A stretch of 64,000 bases of DNA from contig NZ_RAWE01000017.1 of the NCBI RefSeq assembly GCF_003611695.1, positions 1 to 64,000 on the forward strand. The letters are read 5' to 3'. Shown one piece after another: positions 24,542 to 36,276 of the stretch (position 1 is the stretch's first letter; each line of letters opens with the position of its first letter). A program made the translations under genes and the position numbers. This DNA comes from Corallococcus carmarthensis. GTDB lineage: Bacteria > Myxococcota > Myxococcia > Myxococcales > Myxococcaceae. The notes beneath the pieces are model-generated. The model saw nothing but the letters and a program-made list of their open reading frames with translations, was not told the DNA's origin and did not search any database.

Positions 24542-27500
24542 CGCCCCGCCGGCGCCGCGCGGCCCACGCCAGCGCGCCCAGCCCGAAGGCCGTCACGCCC
24601 GAACCTCCGCCGGAGCACCCGCAGCCCGACATGGAGGGAGGCGGCGGCTCCGCGCGCGACACGGTGACCTCGCGCAGCGTCGCGGTGCCGGAGAACTTCG
24701 GCGGGGCCAGCAGCCCCGTGCGCACCACGTACGTGAGCGTCGCGGTCTTGCCCGCGGGCAGCGGCACCGGCTCCACCGCGAAGTGCTGCTCGGACGCATC
24801 CACCGGAGACACCGGCCGGCCATTCAGCGTCATGCTCTCGGGCACCACCTGCGCGCCGGTGACGTCTTCCGCGTAGCGGATGGAGCTGACGTCGCAGGCG
24901 GTGTCGTTGCGCAGCGTCACCGTGACGCCCACCTGGCCGGAGTTGAGGCCCGACCCCGTCTCCGTGCGCCGCTCCACCGTCACGAAGGGCCGCGCGCCAA
25001 TGCGCACCGCGTGCTGCCGCGCCGCCCCGCTGGCACCCTCGCCCACGGCCGCCACGTCCAGCGTGAGGAACTCGCCCACCAGGGACTCCAGCGCCGTGTC
25101 CACCGTGGCCAACGACACGGTGTCCTCATTGTCGACGAACGGCTCCAGCGCGGGCCCGCTGGCACGTGTCCACTTCAGGTCCACCGACGAGCAGGCTCCC
25201 GCCGGAATCGTCTGCCGCAGCGTTCCCCGGGCCCCCTCGCCACAGGTGGCGATGAGCTCGCCGTCCAGCTCACCCAGCTCCACGTCGCGCGCGCGCCGCG
25301 GGAAGGACTCGAGCACATCGTCGGTGGTGACAGTGCCTTCGGCCGACGCCTCCTGCATGCGCGCCCGCACCGTATAGCTGGCGCTGCCGCAGGTGGGGGG
25401 CAGGTCCAGTTCGAAGGGCCCCCCGGCCCCCGTGGCCGTCCACGTGTCCAACACGCGGCCCGGATCCGCCACATCCTCCAGCGTCACCACCGTGGTGAAG
25501 GCCCGCATGCCCGTGCAGTTGAGCGGAGGATCCGTCGTCACGCGGCCGCGCACCTTGCGCTCTTCCGGAACGTCCACCGCCACCTTGGGCACCACCGACT
25601 TCAGCGGCACCCAGCGCGGCTTCACCGCGACGTCCACGTCAGCCGTGGGGCTGTCGAGCGGGAAGCCGTCCACGGTGATGCGGTTGAAGGCGCGCAGCTT
25701 CACCTGCAGCGTGTCCACGCACGTCGCGGAGGAGAGCAGCACCGAGTTGCCCTCGATGGGCTCCGAACCCACCGGAGGCCGGGCGCTCCCCTTCAGGGCC
25801 AGCACCGACACGCCCGAGGGATTCTCCAGGACCGACCAGAACGTCGACACCGGCGGCAGTCCCGGAGTCGCCGGAGTGCCCGGAGGCGCCGCGCACAGGT
25901 GGGTCGCCTGGGGGCCCAGGGACGCCCCGGAGAAGACCTCGGGCATCCCGCCCGCGAACGGCGCCTCGGGAGGGCCCCACGGGTGGAGCTGCACCGGGAC
26001 GGTCCTGGGCTGGGAGGTCAGCTCGCCGTCGTTCGCGCGCACCGCGTAGTCGAAGGCGGTGATGCCCTCCTTGCAGCGGTCCGCCCGGGTGGAGGGCGGC
26101 GTGAGGGTTGCAACGCCCGCGGCGTCCACGGTGAGCACCGGTGCCCTGGCGGGCGTCGTCCAGAGGTACTTCACGGGATCGCAGCCGGTGGTGCCTCGCG
26201 TGGGCGTGAGGGTCCCGGAGGGCCCGCCCATGAAGAAGGCGCCGCTGGCCACCGCCACGCCCGCGTCCTGGGGCATCCCGGGCGGGACGGTGTGACGCAG
26301 CTCCAGCGCCACCGTCTTCGACCTGTCGTGCGCACGGAGTCCGTCAGAGGCCATCACGTCCAGGTACGACGTCTGGGTCGCGCAGATGGCTGGGGGCGCG
26401 GTGAGCGTCAGCTTGAGCCCGCTGTCCTCGCGCGAGTCGAGCGGCCCCTGGACGACGGCGAGCGGACTGCCCGACGCGCGCACCGTGGCCGAAAGCCGCA
26501 CGGCGTCCCCGTCACCGTCGCGCAGCTTGAGCACCACCTCCTCCTGCGTGCCCTCGTCCACGGGGATGCTGTCCGGCAGCTCGCTCACGTTGGGAGGGTT
26601 CACGTTCTTGTAGATGAGGACGTTCTGCGCGGGCCCGTTGAGGATGGCGACGCAGTAGGACGCATCCGCGCAGGCCAGTTGCAGCGCGGTCTGGGTGATG
26701 CCCGTGGGAAGCTCCGTGTTCTGCCGCCAGAGCGTGCCTGGTGATTCGGGCGGAGACACCGGCTCCGCGCTGTACGCCGTCACCTTTCCATCTGACTGCT
26801 TGAGCAACAGCAGGCCGAACCCCGTACCCGCGCTGGAGCCACTCGCCACGTCGAGCGCGAGCGCGTCGACCGCGCCGGGCGCCAGCGGGATGGGTGCGAA
26901 GGGATAGCCGGTGTCGCCCAGGGTGCCTCGGAACAGGCCCGTGTCGTTGCCGAAGAACGCGAGCGGCTTGTCCGGCGTCGCGCCCGGCAGGAGCGCCACG
27001 CCGTGGGCCCGGTTCGGCGGGGTGATGCCCGACGCCACGTAGGCCACCGCGTCCTTGCCCCGGTACCAGAGGAAGTTGGCCTTGGATGGGGACACGGAGA
27101 ACAGCGCCTGCGGTTGGCCATCCGCCTGCGGGGGCAGCACCGCGAGCTGCGGCTGGGCGGACAGGCCCGGCAGCGGAGTCGCCAGGGTGCCCCACTCCGC
27201 CGTGCCGCCATCCGGCGCGACGAGCGAGGAGCGGAACTGGGGGGTCAGCAGGGGCTGCTCGGCGGCGACGGCGTAGCCCACGCCCCCGTCCGCCGTGACG
27301 CGTACGGAGCGCACCTCGTAGTCGTTGCCGTCGTCGGGGAACAGGTGCTTGCCGTCATCCGCCGGAGAGCAGCCGCCCACGCTCTGGAGCGTCCCGTCCG
27401 TGCGGATGCCCACCACGCAGTCGGGCGCGCGCAGGAAGCTGCCCGCCATGCCCACGTTCACGGTCGTCACACCGCCATCGCGCGACACGTACAGCTGCGT

Positions 27501-27641
27501 GTCGGTCGCCACGGCGAAGAAGCCGGGCCGGAAGACAGTCACGTCCTTTGGAAGGCCCGTCTGGGTCTGGACGTTGGACCACTCCGCGCGAGCCACACCC
27601 GCGCACAGCCCCAGCCCCAGGATGATCCGCCAGACTCGCAC
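24525..27641 (-). CDS. Large secreted protein with MYXO-CTERM sorting signal
   Basis: The 1038-residue product has a signal peptide (MRVWRIILGLGLCAGVARA), a long all-beta ectodomain with cadherin/Ig-like segments, and a C-terminal tripartite signal: GCGCSGGG, then a hydrophobic helix (TAFGLGALAWAA) and RRRR. That signal is the MYXO-CTERM motif processed by myxosortase, giving a surface-anchored lipid-modified protein. It ends 17 bases inside the convergent receiver gene. It starts 24 bases after the giant barrel protein gene, so the three genes from 33274 downward form one operon. Likely a surface display or adhesion protein. Confidence 0.87.
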   Translation of the reverse strand: MRVWRIILGLGLCAGVARAEWSNVQTQTGLPKDVTVFRPGFFAVATDTQLYVSRDGGVTTVNVGMAGSFLRAPDCVVGIRTDGTLQSVGGCSPADDGKHLFPDDGNDYEVRSVRVTADGGVGYAVAAEQPLLTPQFRSSLVAPDGGTAEWGTLATPLPGLSAQPQLAVLPPQADGQPQALFSVSPSKANFLWYRGKDAVAYVASGITPPNRAHGVALLPGATPDKPLAFFGNDTGLFRGTLGDTGYPFAPIPLAPGAVDALALDVASGSSAGTGFGLLLLKQSDGKVTAYSAEPVSPPESPGTLWRQNTELPTGITQTALQLACADASYCVAILNGPAQNVLIYKNVNPPNVSELPDSIPVDEGTQEEVVLKLRDGDGDAVRLSATVRASGSPLAVVQGPLDSREDSGLKLTLTAPPAICATQTSYLDVMASDGLRAHDRSKTVALELRHTVPPGMPQDAGVAVASGAFFMGGPSGTLTPTRGTTGCDPVKYLWTTPARAPVLTVDAAGVATLTPPSTRADRCKEGITAFDYAVRANDGELTSQPRTVPVQLHPWGPPEAPFAGGMPEVFSGASLGPQATHLCAAPPGTPATPGLPPVSTFWSVLENPSGVSVLALKGSARPPVGSEPIEGNSVLLSSATCVDTLQVKLRAFNRITVDGFPLDSPTADVDVAVKPRWVPLKSVVPKVAVDVPEERKVRGRVTTDPPLNCTGMRAFTTVVTLEDVADPGRVLDTWTATGAGGPFELDLPPTCGSASYTVRARMQEASAEGTVTTDDVLESFPRRARDVELGELDGELIATCGEGARGTLRQTIPAGACSSVDLKWTRASGPALEPFVDNEDTVSLATVDTALESLVGEFLTLDVAAVGEGASGAARQHAVRIGARPFVTVERRTETGSGLNSGQVGVTVTLRNDTACDVSSIRYAEDVTGAQVVPESMTLNGRPVSPVDASEQHFAVEPVPLPAGKTATLTYVVRTGLLAPPKFSGTATLREVTVSRAEPPPPSMSGCGCSGGGSGVTAFGLGALAWAARRRRGVRARS

Positions 27642-27665
27642 GTTCGGCTTCCCTCTGCCCGGCGC

Positions 27666-30600
27666 CTACCAGGCCACTTCCACCCGGAGGTAGAGGCGAT
27701 CCGGAGCATCCTCCGATTCGGCCTCCAGACCCAAGCCGCTGAAGCCCAGGACGGTGTACCCCAGGGCCACCCGGAGGCGCTCGTCCAGCCGGTAAGCGAC
27801 TTCCGGCCGCAGCGCGCTCAGGCCCTGGTCGTCCGCCGCGGACGTACGCCGGGCGGCCTCCACCGCGACCTCCAGTCCGCCCACCACCCGCACCGCGGGC
27901 CGCAGCGTCCCCGTCCACACCCAGCGGGAGGACTCCCCCAGGCTGGAGCGTCCCACATGAAGGCCCGACGCCACGGAGAGCCGCTCGCCCAGCCGCACCG
28001 CCGGCATCAGCGACACCGTCTGGAGCATCCGGTCCCCGAAGTAGAAGCGGGCGCCGGGGGACAGCTCTCGCGTGAGGCCGTAGCGCGCCACCACCAGCCA
28101 GGGGCCGGGCCGCCAGACGAGCGCCGCGAACCCTTGCGCGAACCGGGCCTCCAGCCCCTCCCGGCCCGCCGTGTGCGCGAAGTCCAGGCGTCCGGAGGCC
28201 GTCACGTCCTTCAGCAGCTGGGCCTCCGCGGCCAGCGCCAGCACCACCTGGGTGCGGTCCACCGGGCCGGAGGTGCCAAGCGCGGGGGTGCCCTCCTCGT
28301 GGCGCAATTCAGCGCGCACGTCCGCCCGGAAGCGCTCGCGCAGCCACTGCGCGGACACGCTGGCCACGTCGCGCGTGAGGTCGCTGGCGATGTCCAGCGG
28401 GTTGCGCACACCGCGCTCGTAGCGGGCCCCCGCGCTGAAGCCGCTCTTGCCCGCCGCCCACTGGAAGCCCACCGCGCGGGCCCGCCGCACCGCCATGGCA
28501 TCGTGCGCACTCACGTCCTCCACGAACACGGTGGTGCCATCCCCCACCTCCGTGCGAGCGCCCGTCACCGCGCGGCCCGCGCCGAAGTCCGGCCCGTCCA
28601 CGTCCACGGAGTAGCCGCCGTAGTACGTCTCCTGGCCGTGCCGCACGCGCGCGTCCAGCCAGGCCTGCGGGCCCAGCTCGGGGCCCCAGCCGCCCTTCAA
28701 GCCCACGGAGGCGTCGTCGTCCAGCCTCACGTCCACGCCCGCGGAGGTGAAGGTGTCATCCATGCGGCCCAGGCCTTCGCCGCGCTCGTGCAGCCGCTGC
28801 CGGTGGCCCGCGGACAGGGTGAGGCGCGAGGTCAGCGCGTAGTGCCCCGCCACGCCCAGCGACGTCCGGCCGCCCTCGAGCGCGTCGCCCTCGCCGGGCA
28901 CGTCCGTGGCGCGCAGCCAGCTGTCGCGCAGCTCCACGCGTGCGCCCCAGTCATCGCGCTCGTAGGCCACGGCGGCGCCCAGCGTGCGGGCACCAAAGGG
29001 CGTGTCCTCGAAGGGCAGGCGCGGATCCGCCGAACGCCGCTCGTCGCCCAGGAGCGTGAGCTCCACCGGGCCCACGGGCTGCGCGACGCGCAGGGACAGC
29101 TGCCGGAAGCGCGCGGCGTCCAGGTGCGCACCGTCGGAGAAGCCCCGGGAGCGCTCGCGCCACGCGGCCTCCACGGCGCCGCCATGCGCGGGCCCCAGCA
29201 CACCAGGGCCGCTCAGGCGCAGGCCCACCGCGCCGCCATGGTCGTCCTGCGTGCCCATGGGGCGGAGGAAGGACAGGCCGCCGTCGTCCGACACGCCGAA
29301 CACGCTGGAGTCCACCGCGAAGCCCCGGCTGCTCGCGGCCTCGGCGAGGAGCGAGTAGCCCCCCAGCCGTGTCTGGCCCCGCCCCGACAGCAGTTGGAAG
29401 GGAGCGCCCAAACGGCGCTCGCGCACGGCGGAGAGGCCGACGGTGGAGTCGCGCCAGCGCGCCCAGGCCTCGCCGCCCACCGAGTCGCGTGGATCGCCTG
29501 AGTGCAGCACGGCGTAATCCACGACGAGCACCGGCTCCGGCGCCTCGGTGAGCGCGTCCGTGCGCAGGAGCGACGCCCCGGTGAGGAACGACAGCGGGCG
29601 CGCGAGCAGGATGCGGCCCGCGAGGTAGTCGATGTCGTAGTCGCGGCCCCGGATGAGGTGCTGCTCGCCCAGCGGTAGGCCGGTGACGCCGTCGCGCACC
29701 TCCACGCGCACCAGCTCGGAGCCCTCCGCCACGATGCCGCCCCCGAGGTAGTAGAGGCTGCCGCCGGTGGCCCGCAGCTCCTCGTGCGCGGGGGTCGCGG
29801 CCAGACCGCGCGTGGGGTCCACCAGCCCTCCGGCGAACACGTCCATGCCCACGCGCACGGGGCCCAGCTGTTCGCGCAGCTCCGCGTAGGGGCCGAAGAG
29901 GGGGCGGTGGTAGCGGCCCACCTCGCGGTCCTGGAGCAGCGCGCGGTAGGTGCCGAAGCCCGCGCGGCCATATTGCTCGTGCCGGGCCTCCAGGCGCAGG
30001 CGCCCTTCGGCGGGGTTGGGCGTGAGCGACACGGAAGCGTCGCCCCACTCCGCCGGCGCGAGGTCGGGGTCGGGCCAGCGGTCGAAGCGTTCAGGCAGCC
30101 GGGGGCGCAGCCAGTCCGCGAGCGGCGCGTCGTTCAGTTGGCGCAGGTCGGTGTCGGTCAGGTCCAGTTCGCCGACCACCTGCACCGGCCCCACCTGGGC
30201 TTCGCCGTGGAGGGCACCGCGCCCCCGCAGCCGGAAGCCGCCGCCAGCGGGCGCGATGCTGGCTTCCATGTCGAGCAGGCCCACGACGAAGGGCTGGGCA
30301 CTCGCTTCGACGGACACCGTCACGGTGCTCGCGGGCTGCGATGGAGGAGCCAGCGTGATGGGGAGGGTGTTGCGACCCGGCACGAGCCGCACGGGCAGGC
30401 GGACTTCACCGTCGGGGCCCGCGTGGAGGATCGTGTCGGAAGACGTCACCTCGGTGCCGGGTGGCACCTCCAGGCGCAGGAACGTGTCTCCGGCGGGCAG
30501 TGGCGCGTCCGCGGAGAGCCCTCGCACGGCGCCCAGGCGATTCCTCTCGCGAGGGATGACGAGCCACCCGCGCTCACCGCGTCGCACCACGTCGAACGTG

Positions 30601-31343
30601 TGCTGGGCGAACTCCACCGCGCCGCCCGGCGAGGTGGTGGTGATGGCGATGACGTTCCGTCCCGGCTGGAGCGGCACCGTCGCGAGCCACGCGCCGGAGT
30701 CCTCCACGGTCGCGTCCACGTCCCCCGCGCGGACCCGGTCGCCGGGGGAGGCCTTGCCGCTGATGACGAAGCGGAGTCCACCGTTGGCGATGCGGGCCTC
30801 GGGGGGGCTGCCAGGCGCGGCGCTGGGGGGCGCGGAGGCGCGCGTGGGCGGGGAGCGCACGGCGAAGTCCTGGAGGACGGCGGCGCCCCAGGGAACCTCC
30901 ACGGTCGCGGTCCGGGGGACCACCTGGCTGGAGGGCGGCAGGCTTCGCGGATCCACCTTCAGCGCATGGCGTCCGGGGCGCAGGTGCGGGCCGTCGGTCA
31001 GGTCCGGCACGCGCGAGTCCACGCCGGTGAGGTGGTAGCGGCCGAAGGCATCCGTGCGCACCTCGCGGCCCGTGGACAGCACCAGTCGCACGTCCGCGAG
31101 ACCGGGCTCGTCGGGTCCGCAGAGGCCATCGCCGTCCACGTCCACGCAGACGCGTCCCGCGATTGTCGAGGCCTGGGTCGGCAGGTCCGAGGACAGCGCC
31201 TGCGCGGACGCCACGGACGACAGCAGGAGCAGCACGAGCACGAGGCTGACAGTGGCATGCCGGCCCACGGCGCGAAGCAGCGCCCCACCCCGGGCCATCC
31301 CGGCCGCGCGCGCATCACCCTGCGCCGGGACCGGGGACCTCAA
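27666..31343 (-). CDS. Very large SdrD-B-like / outer-membrane beta-barrel protein
   Basis: The 1225-residue product has a signal peptide ending near ASAQA. An SdrD B-like domain follows at about 60-110 (VDVDGDGLCGPDEPGLADVRLVL...TDAFGRYHLTGVD), then Ig-like segments. From about residue 430 onwards there is a long series of alternating-residue beta strands with aromatic ends (YYGGYSVDVDGPDFGAG, LRVEVAW at the C-terminus). The terminal aromatic residue and barrel-like pattern point to the outer membrane. The start overlaps the upstream stop by four bases. It most likely exports, anchors or displays the neighbouring secreted proteins; function is inferred. Confidence 0.72.
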   Translation of the reverse strand: MRSPVPAQGDARAAGMARGGALLRAVGRHATVSLVLVLLLLSSVASAQALSSDLPTQASTIAGRVCVDVDGDGLCGPDEPGLADVRLVLSTGREVRTDAFGRYHLTGVDSRVPDLTDGPHLRPGRHALKVDPRSLPPSSQVVPRTATVEVPWGAAVLQDFAVRSPPTRASAPPSAAPGSPPEARIANGGLRFVISGKASPGDRVRAGDVDATVEDSGAWLATVPLQPGRNVIAITTTSPGGAVEFAQHTFDVVRRGERGWLVIPRERNRLGAVRGLSADAPLPAGDTFLRLEVPPGTEVTSSDTILHAGPDGEVRLPVRLVPGRNTLPITLAPPSQPASTVTVSVEASAQPFVVGLLDMEASIAPAGGGFRLRGRGALHGEAQVGPVQVVGELDLTDTDLRQLNDAPLADWLRPRLPERFDRWPDPDLAPAEWGDASVSLTPNPAEGRLRLEARHEQYGRAGFGTYRALLQDREVGRYHRPLFGPYAELREQLGPVRVGMDVFAGGLVDPTRGLAATPAHEELRATGGSLYYLGGGIVAEGSELVRVEVRDGVTGLPLGEQHLIRGRDYDIDYLAGRILLARPLSFLTGASLLRTDALTEAPEPVLVVDYAVLHSGDPRDSVGGEAWARWRDSTVGLSAVRERRLGAPFQLLSGRGQTRLGGYSLLAEAASSRGFAVDSSVFGVSDDGGLSFLRPMGTQDDHGGAVGLRLSGPGVLGPAHGGAVEAAWRERSRGFSDGAHLDAARFRQLSLRVAQPVGPVELTLLGDERRSADPRLPFEDTPFGARTLGAAVAYERDDWGARVELRDSWLRATDVPGEGDALEGGRTSLGVAGHYALTSRLTLSAGHRQRLHERGEGLGRMDDTFTSAGVDVRLDDDASVGLKGGWGPELGPQAWLDARVRHGQETYYGGYSVDVDGPDFGAGRAVTGARTEVGDGTTVFVEDVSAHDAMAVRRARAVGFQWAAGKSGFSAGARYERGVRNPLDIASDLTRDVASVSAQWLRERFRADVRAELRHEEGTPALGTSGPVDRTQVVLALAAEAQLLKDVTASGRLDFAHTAGREGLEARFAQGFAALVWRPGPWLVVARYGLTRELSPGARFYFGDRMLQTVSLMPAVRLGERLSVASGLHVGRSSLGESSRWVWTGTLRPAVRVVGGLEVAVEAARRTSAADDQGLSALRPEVAYRLDERLRVALGYTVLGFSGLGLEAESEDAPDRLYLRVEVAW

Positions 31344-33274
31344 GGCCGCACCTCTTCCACCGCCGTCACGCCCGTGCGCACGTCCGCCACGGACACGCTC
31401 ACGGGTCCTTGCGCGCCACGCACCGTGAAGCGCCTGAGCCCGTCCTGCACAGACTCGTCACCCCGCTCGCCCTCGGACAACGCGACGTGCACCGGGCGAT
31501 CCGTCAGCACGCGGCCGCTCGCATCCTCCACCCAGCACGTCACCCGCGCGCCTTCGATGCGCACCCGCACGTTGACCGGCAGCGGCGGCGCCAGCTCCAC
31601 CCGCTGCACGACGGGCGCGGGCACCAGCGGCGCGGACTCCGGGAACACCGGTCCCTGCGGCCCCAGCACGTACACCGTGACGTCCAGCCCCGGCCACACG
31701 CCGTGCGACACGCGCACCTTACCGGGCACCACCGCACCCACGGTCAGCGTCCCGTCCTCCCCTGTGACCTTCTCTTGGCCGTTCACCCGCAGCGGCTGAC
31801 GGGGCACGGGCCAGCCCGCCAGGTCCACCACGCCCGCGACGAGCGCCGTGCCCTGCCGCCACACCGCGAGCCGCGCGGGCTCCGTGCTTGTCGGACCGTA
31901 GGCGCGCACGGTCAACTCCGTGGTCGTCCCCCAGGTCCCCTGCGGCGCGGTCCAGGGAAGCGTGAACGTCCCCGGAGGAGACTCCACCGCCGGTCCCGCC
32001 GTCCCAAGGGTCGAGGACAGCGCCACCTTGGCATCCGCACGCGGCTGGCCGGAAGCATCCCGCGCCACCACCACCACCCGCGCCGTTGTCTCCGCATGCA
32101 CCAGCGGCTCGGACAACGACACCGTCACGTCGCGCACCGCGCCCTGCACCAGTTGCATCGGCAGCGACTCGCGCGAGCCCGGGCCCCGCTGCGGCCAGGC
32201 TGCTTCGATGCGCTCATCCGCCGCGAGCGTGCGCGGCGCCGTGTAGCGCCACTCCAGCATGCCGTTCGTGTCGCGTTGGGGCCCGTCCAGCCGGCCGTAC
32301 TTCGCCTTCACCGTGACGCGTGCATCCGCGACGGGAAGCCCTTTCGGATCACTGGTCGCGCACAACAGACGGGCCTGGGACATGCCGTCCGCGGGCAGCC
32401 GCTGCGGGTTGAGCACGCACGCCAGGCCATCCGTGGGCGGCAGCTGGAGGTCGATGGCAAGGCGCTCCACGTGGCCCGAATCGTCCTTCACCTCGCCCCG
32501 GGCCATCGAATAGCCGGGGGGTACCACCAGTGGCAGCACGAAGCGCCCGCCCGCGTCCACCGGCACGGGCCCGAAGCGCTGGCCCGCCACCTCCAGCGAC
32601 ACCTGTCCCCCGGGCTCGCTCTGGCCAGGCAGGTTCACCGATGCCGCCAACGGCACCAGCAGCCGCCCATACGCTCCATGCACCGACTGCGGATGCGGCC
32701 ACGCGGACAGCGCCACCAGGATGGCCGCCTCGGGCAGGCGCGTCGGGGGCAGCACGTAGCGGGCGACGTACGTGCCCGGTCCCGTGTGCTTGAGCCCCTC
32801 CACCTGCCCGGTGCTCGCGCGCATCACCGGCGGCGCGCCGCTGTCATCCGGAGTGCCGTCTGGCCGTAGCCGCCTCACGGTGAGCGTCGCTTCCTTGTCG
32901 CGCCCCTTCACCGGCAGCGCGGGCTCCAGGGACAGCTCCATGCGGCTGGCGGGCGGCCCCACGTCATAGCGGGCCTGGGCCTCCTCACCGTCGCCCTTCA
33001 CGCGCACCACCACCTCGCGCGCCTGGGCCTTCGGAACCACGACCCAGGTGTGCAGCGGCGGAACCTCCGGGCCGGGCTTGAGCTCCGCGCCCTCCGCCGT
33101 CACCGATGACGGCGTGAACGCCACCGGCTGTCCGCTCGAATCCCTGCGCACCACCGCGACCGCGAAGCCCTCTGGAGGCACGGGCGCGTCAGGGCCGAGC
33201 AGCTCCAGCGAAGCCGCCCAGACCGGGGCACAGATCAACACCAGCGCGGAGAGCAGGAGACGTTCCAGGGTCAC
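31340..33274 (-). CDS. Secreted Ig-like multi-domain protein
   Basis: The 644-residue product has a signal peptide (MTLERLLLSALVLICAPVWA) and about six Ig-like or invasin-like beta modules, e.g. LTVRRLRPDGTPDDSG..., CVLNPQRLPADGMSQARLLCATSDPKGLPVADARVTVKA and LRVNGQEKVTGEDGTLTVG. It resembles intimin/invasin-type extracellular repeats (BIG domains). There is no membrane anchor. It is the first gene of the three-gene surface operon and overlaps the barrel gene by four bases (ATGA). Confidence 0.72.
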   Translation of the reverse strand: MTLERLLLSALVLICAPVWAASLELLGPDAPVPPEGFAVAVVRRDSSGQPVAFTPSSVTAEGAELKPGPEVPPLHTWVVVPKAQAREVVVRVKGDGEEAQARYDVGPPASRMELSLEPALPVKGRDKEATLTVRRLRPDGTPDDSGAPPVMRASTGQVEGLKHTGPGTYVARYVLPPTRLPEAAILVALSAWPHPQSVHGAYGRLLVPLAASVNLPGQSEPGGQVSLEVAGQRFGPVPVDAGGRFVLPLVVPPGYSMARGEVKDDSGHVERLAIDLQLPPTDGLACVLNPQRLPADGMSQARLLCATSDPKGLPVADARVTVKAKYGRLDGPQRDTNGMLEWRYTAPRTLAADERIEAAWPQRGPGSRESLPMQLVQGAVRDVTVSLSEPLVHAETTARVVVVARDASGQPRADAKVALSSTLGTAGPAVESPPGTFTLPWTAPQGTWGTTTELTVRAYGPTSTEPARLAVWRQGTALVAGVVDLAGWPVPRQPLRVNGQEKVTGEDGTLTVGAVVPGKVRVSHGVWPGLDVTVYVLGPQGPVFPESAPLVPAPVVQRVELAPPLPVNVRVRIEGARVTCWVEDASGRVLTDRPVHVALSEGERGDESVQDGLRRFTVRGAQGPVSVSVADVRTGVTAVEEVRP

Positions 33275-33331
33275 CCGACTCTACAAGGCCCCCCGCCGGG
33301 ACTGCACCACTTTGCTGCCGCTGGCCCCGGG

Positions 33332-33364
33332 AAGGGGCCACCCCTTAGCCCTGGGGACACCCCA
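33332..33364. terminator. Tandem small hairpins between the FecR and surface operons
   Basis: AAGGGG-CCA-CCCCTT (33332-33346) and TGGGG-ACA-CCCCA (33352-33364) follow one another in the 150-base gap after the FecR gene stop at 33428. They may end transcription of the signalling operon before the surface operon starts at 33274. Confidence 0.5.
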
Positions 33365-33427
33365 ATCAACCCGCCCCACCCACGAAGTGGGCATCCCTTC
33401 ATAAGACCTGGAGGCCCACCCGGCGGA

Positions 33428-34402
33428 TCAGGGCGGGGTGCCTCCGTCGGGCCCCCAGATCTCCTCGGGCCTGAACTTGATCACGGGCGTCGTGTCCACC
33501 ACCAGCTCGCGTTGCGAGTCCAGGTGCGCGCCGCCCACGCCCACGGCGCGCACCTGGACGGTGTTGCTGCCCTCGTTGAGTGGGACGTTGAGCGTGAAGC
33601 CCCCGTCCGCGTCCGTTGGCACGATGACGTCGTCCACGATCACCCGGCTGCCCGGATCCGTGTGGCCCACGACGGTGACTTCGCGCTGGCGAAGCTTCTT
33701 GGCCTTGGGCCACTCCATCTTCAGGAACACGGTGCTGGGGATGGGATCCGGCTCGGTGGGGGCATGGCCGGGACGGACGATGGACCGCTGGCCGGCGCGC
33801 ACGATCACGTACTTGCCCTCCTTGCCGGTCAGCTTCACGTCGCCCTCGCGGGTGCCCACGCTCACGGTGCCCGCGCCGTTGTTGCTCATGGTGAAGGTAC
33901 CCTGGCTGGTGCTCGCCTCCGCGTCGCCGTTCTTCGCCTTCAAGATGAAGGTGTGGCGGACGTTGGGGCGGCCCCGCACGGTGGCGGTGGCCAGACCGCT
34001 GGCCAGCATCACCTTCGACAGCTCGTTCGAGATCTCCTCCACGGAGATCTCGGAGTCGGGCTCCATGCGCAGCTCCACGGACTCGCCGTTGAGCAGCACC
34101 GCCCAGGACCCACGGCCCGTGCGCACCACGTCCGTCGGCCGCAGCGGCATGTTCTTCTGGGCGGGCTCCCACGCCCCCTCGCCGTGCCGCACTTCCACGG
34201 TGCCGTCGAAGCTGCTGAGCACCATCTCCACGGCCTTCTTCTGCTCCACCGCCGCGGTGGTGGCACGCGGCGGCGCGGTGGGCGGCAACGGAGCGGGCGT
34301 CTCCCGCAGGAAGACGAACCAGCCCACCGGGAGCGCGGCCAGGATGAGCACGAGCCCGACGAGGAACGGCGCCTGTCGCTTGCGAGTGGGGGAAGCGGCC
34401 AT
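33428..34402 (-). CDS. Membrane-anchored FecR-domain protein
   Basis: The 324-residue product has a transmembrane helix at about 13-32 (FLVGLVLILAALPVGWFVF). A FecR domain follows (WEPAQKNMPLRPTDVVRTGRGSWAVLLNGESVELRMEPDSEISVEEIS), with a second FecR-like beta section (TSQGTFTMSNNGAGTVSVGTREGDVKLTGKEGKYVIVRAGQ). The last 100 residues form one Ig-like module (VTVVGHTDPGSRVIVDDVIVPTDADGGFTL). The ATG at 34402 gives the membrane anchor. It follows the HAMP kinase gene by 32 bases and is probably in the same operon, as an outer sensor or surface component. Confidence 0.8.
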   Translation of the reverse strand: MAASPTRKRQAPFLVGLVLILAALPVGWFVFLRETPAPLPPTAPPRATTAAVEQKKAVEMVLSSFDGTVEVRHGEGAWEPAQKNMPLRPTDVVRTGRGSWAVLLNGESVELRMEPDSEISVEEISNELSKVMLASGLATATVRGRPNVRHTFILKAKNGDAEASTSQGTFTMSNNGAGTVSVGTREGDVKLTGKEGKYVIVRAGQRSIVRPGHAPTEPDPIPSTVFLKMEWPKAKKLRQREVTVVGHTDPGSRVIVDDVIVPTDADGGFTLNVPLNEGSNTVQVRAVGVGGAHLDSQRELVVDTTPVIKFRPEEIWGPDGGTPP

Positions 34403-34434
34403 ACGAAAGCCCTCACTAGCACACGCGGCGGGCT

Positions 34435-36272
<1,838 letters not shown>

Positions 36273-36276
<4 letters not shown>

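Noticed and set aside
27003-29501. An 832-residue plus-strand frame
   Set aside because: It is antisense to the MYXO-CTERM and barrel genes, and its Arg/His/Ala-rich composition is that of a shadow frame.
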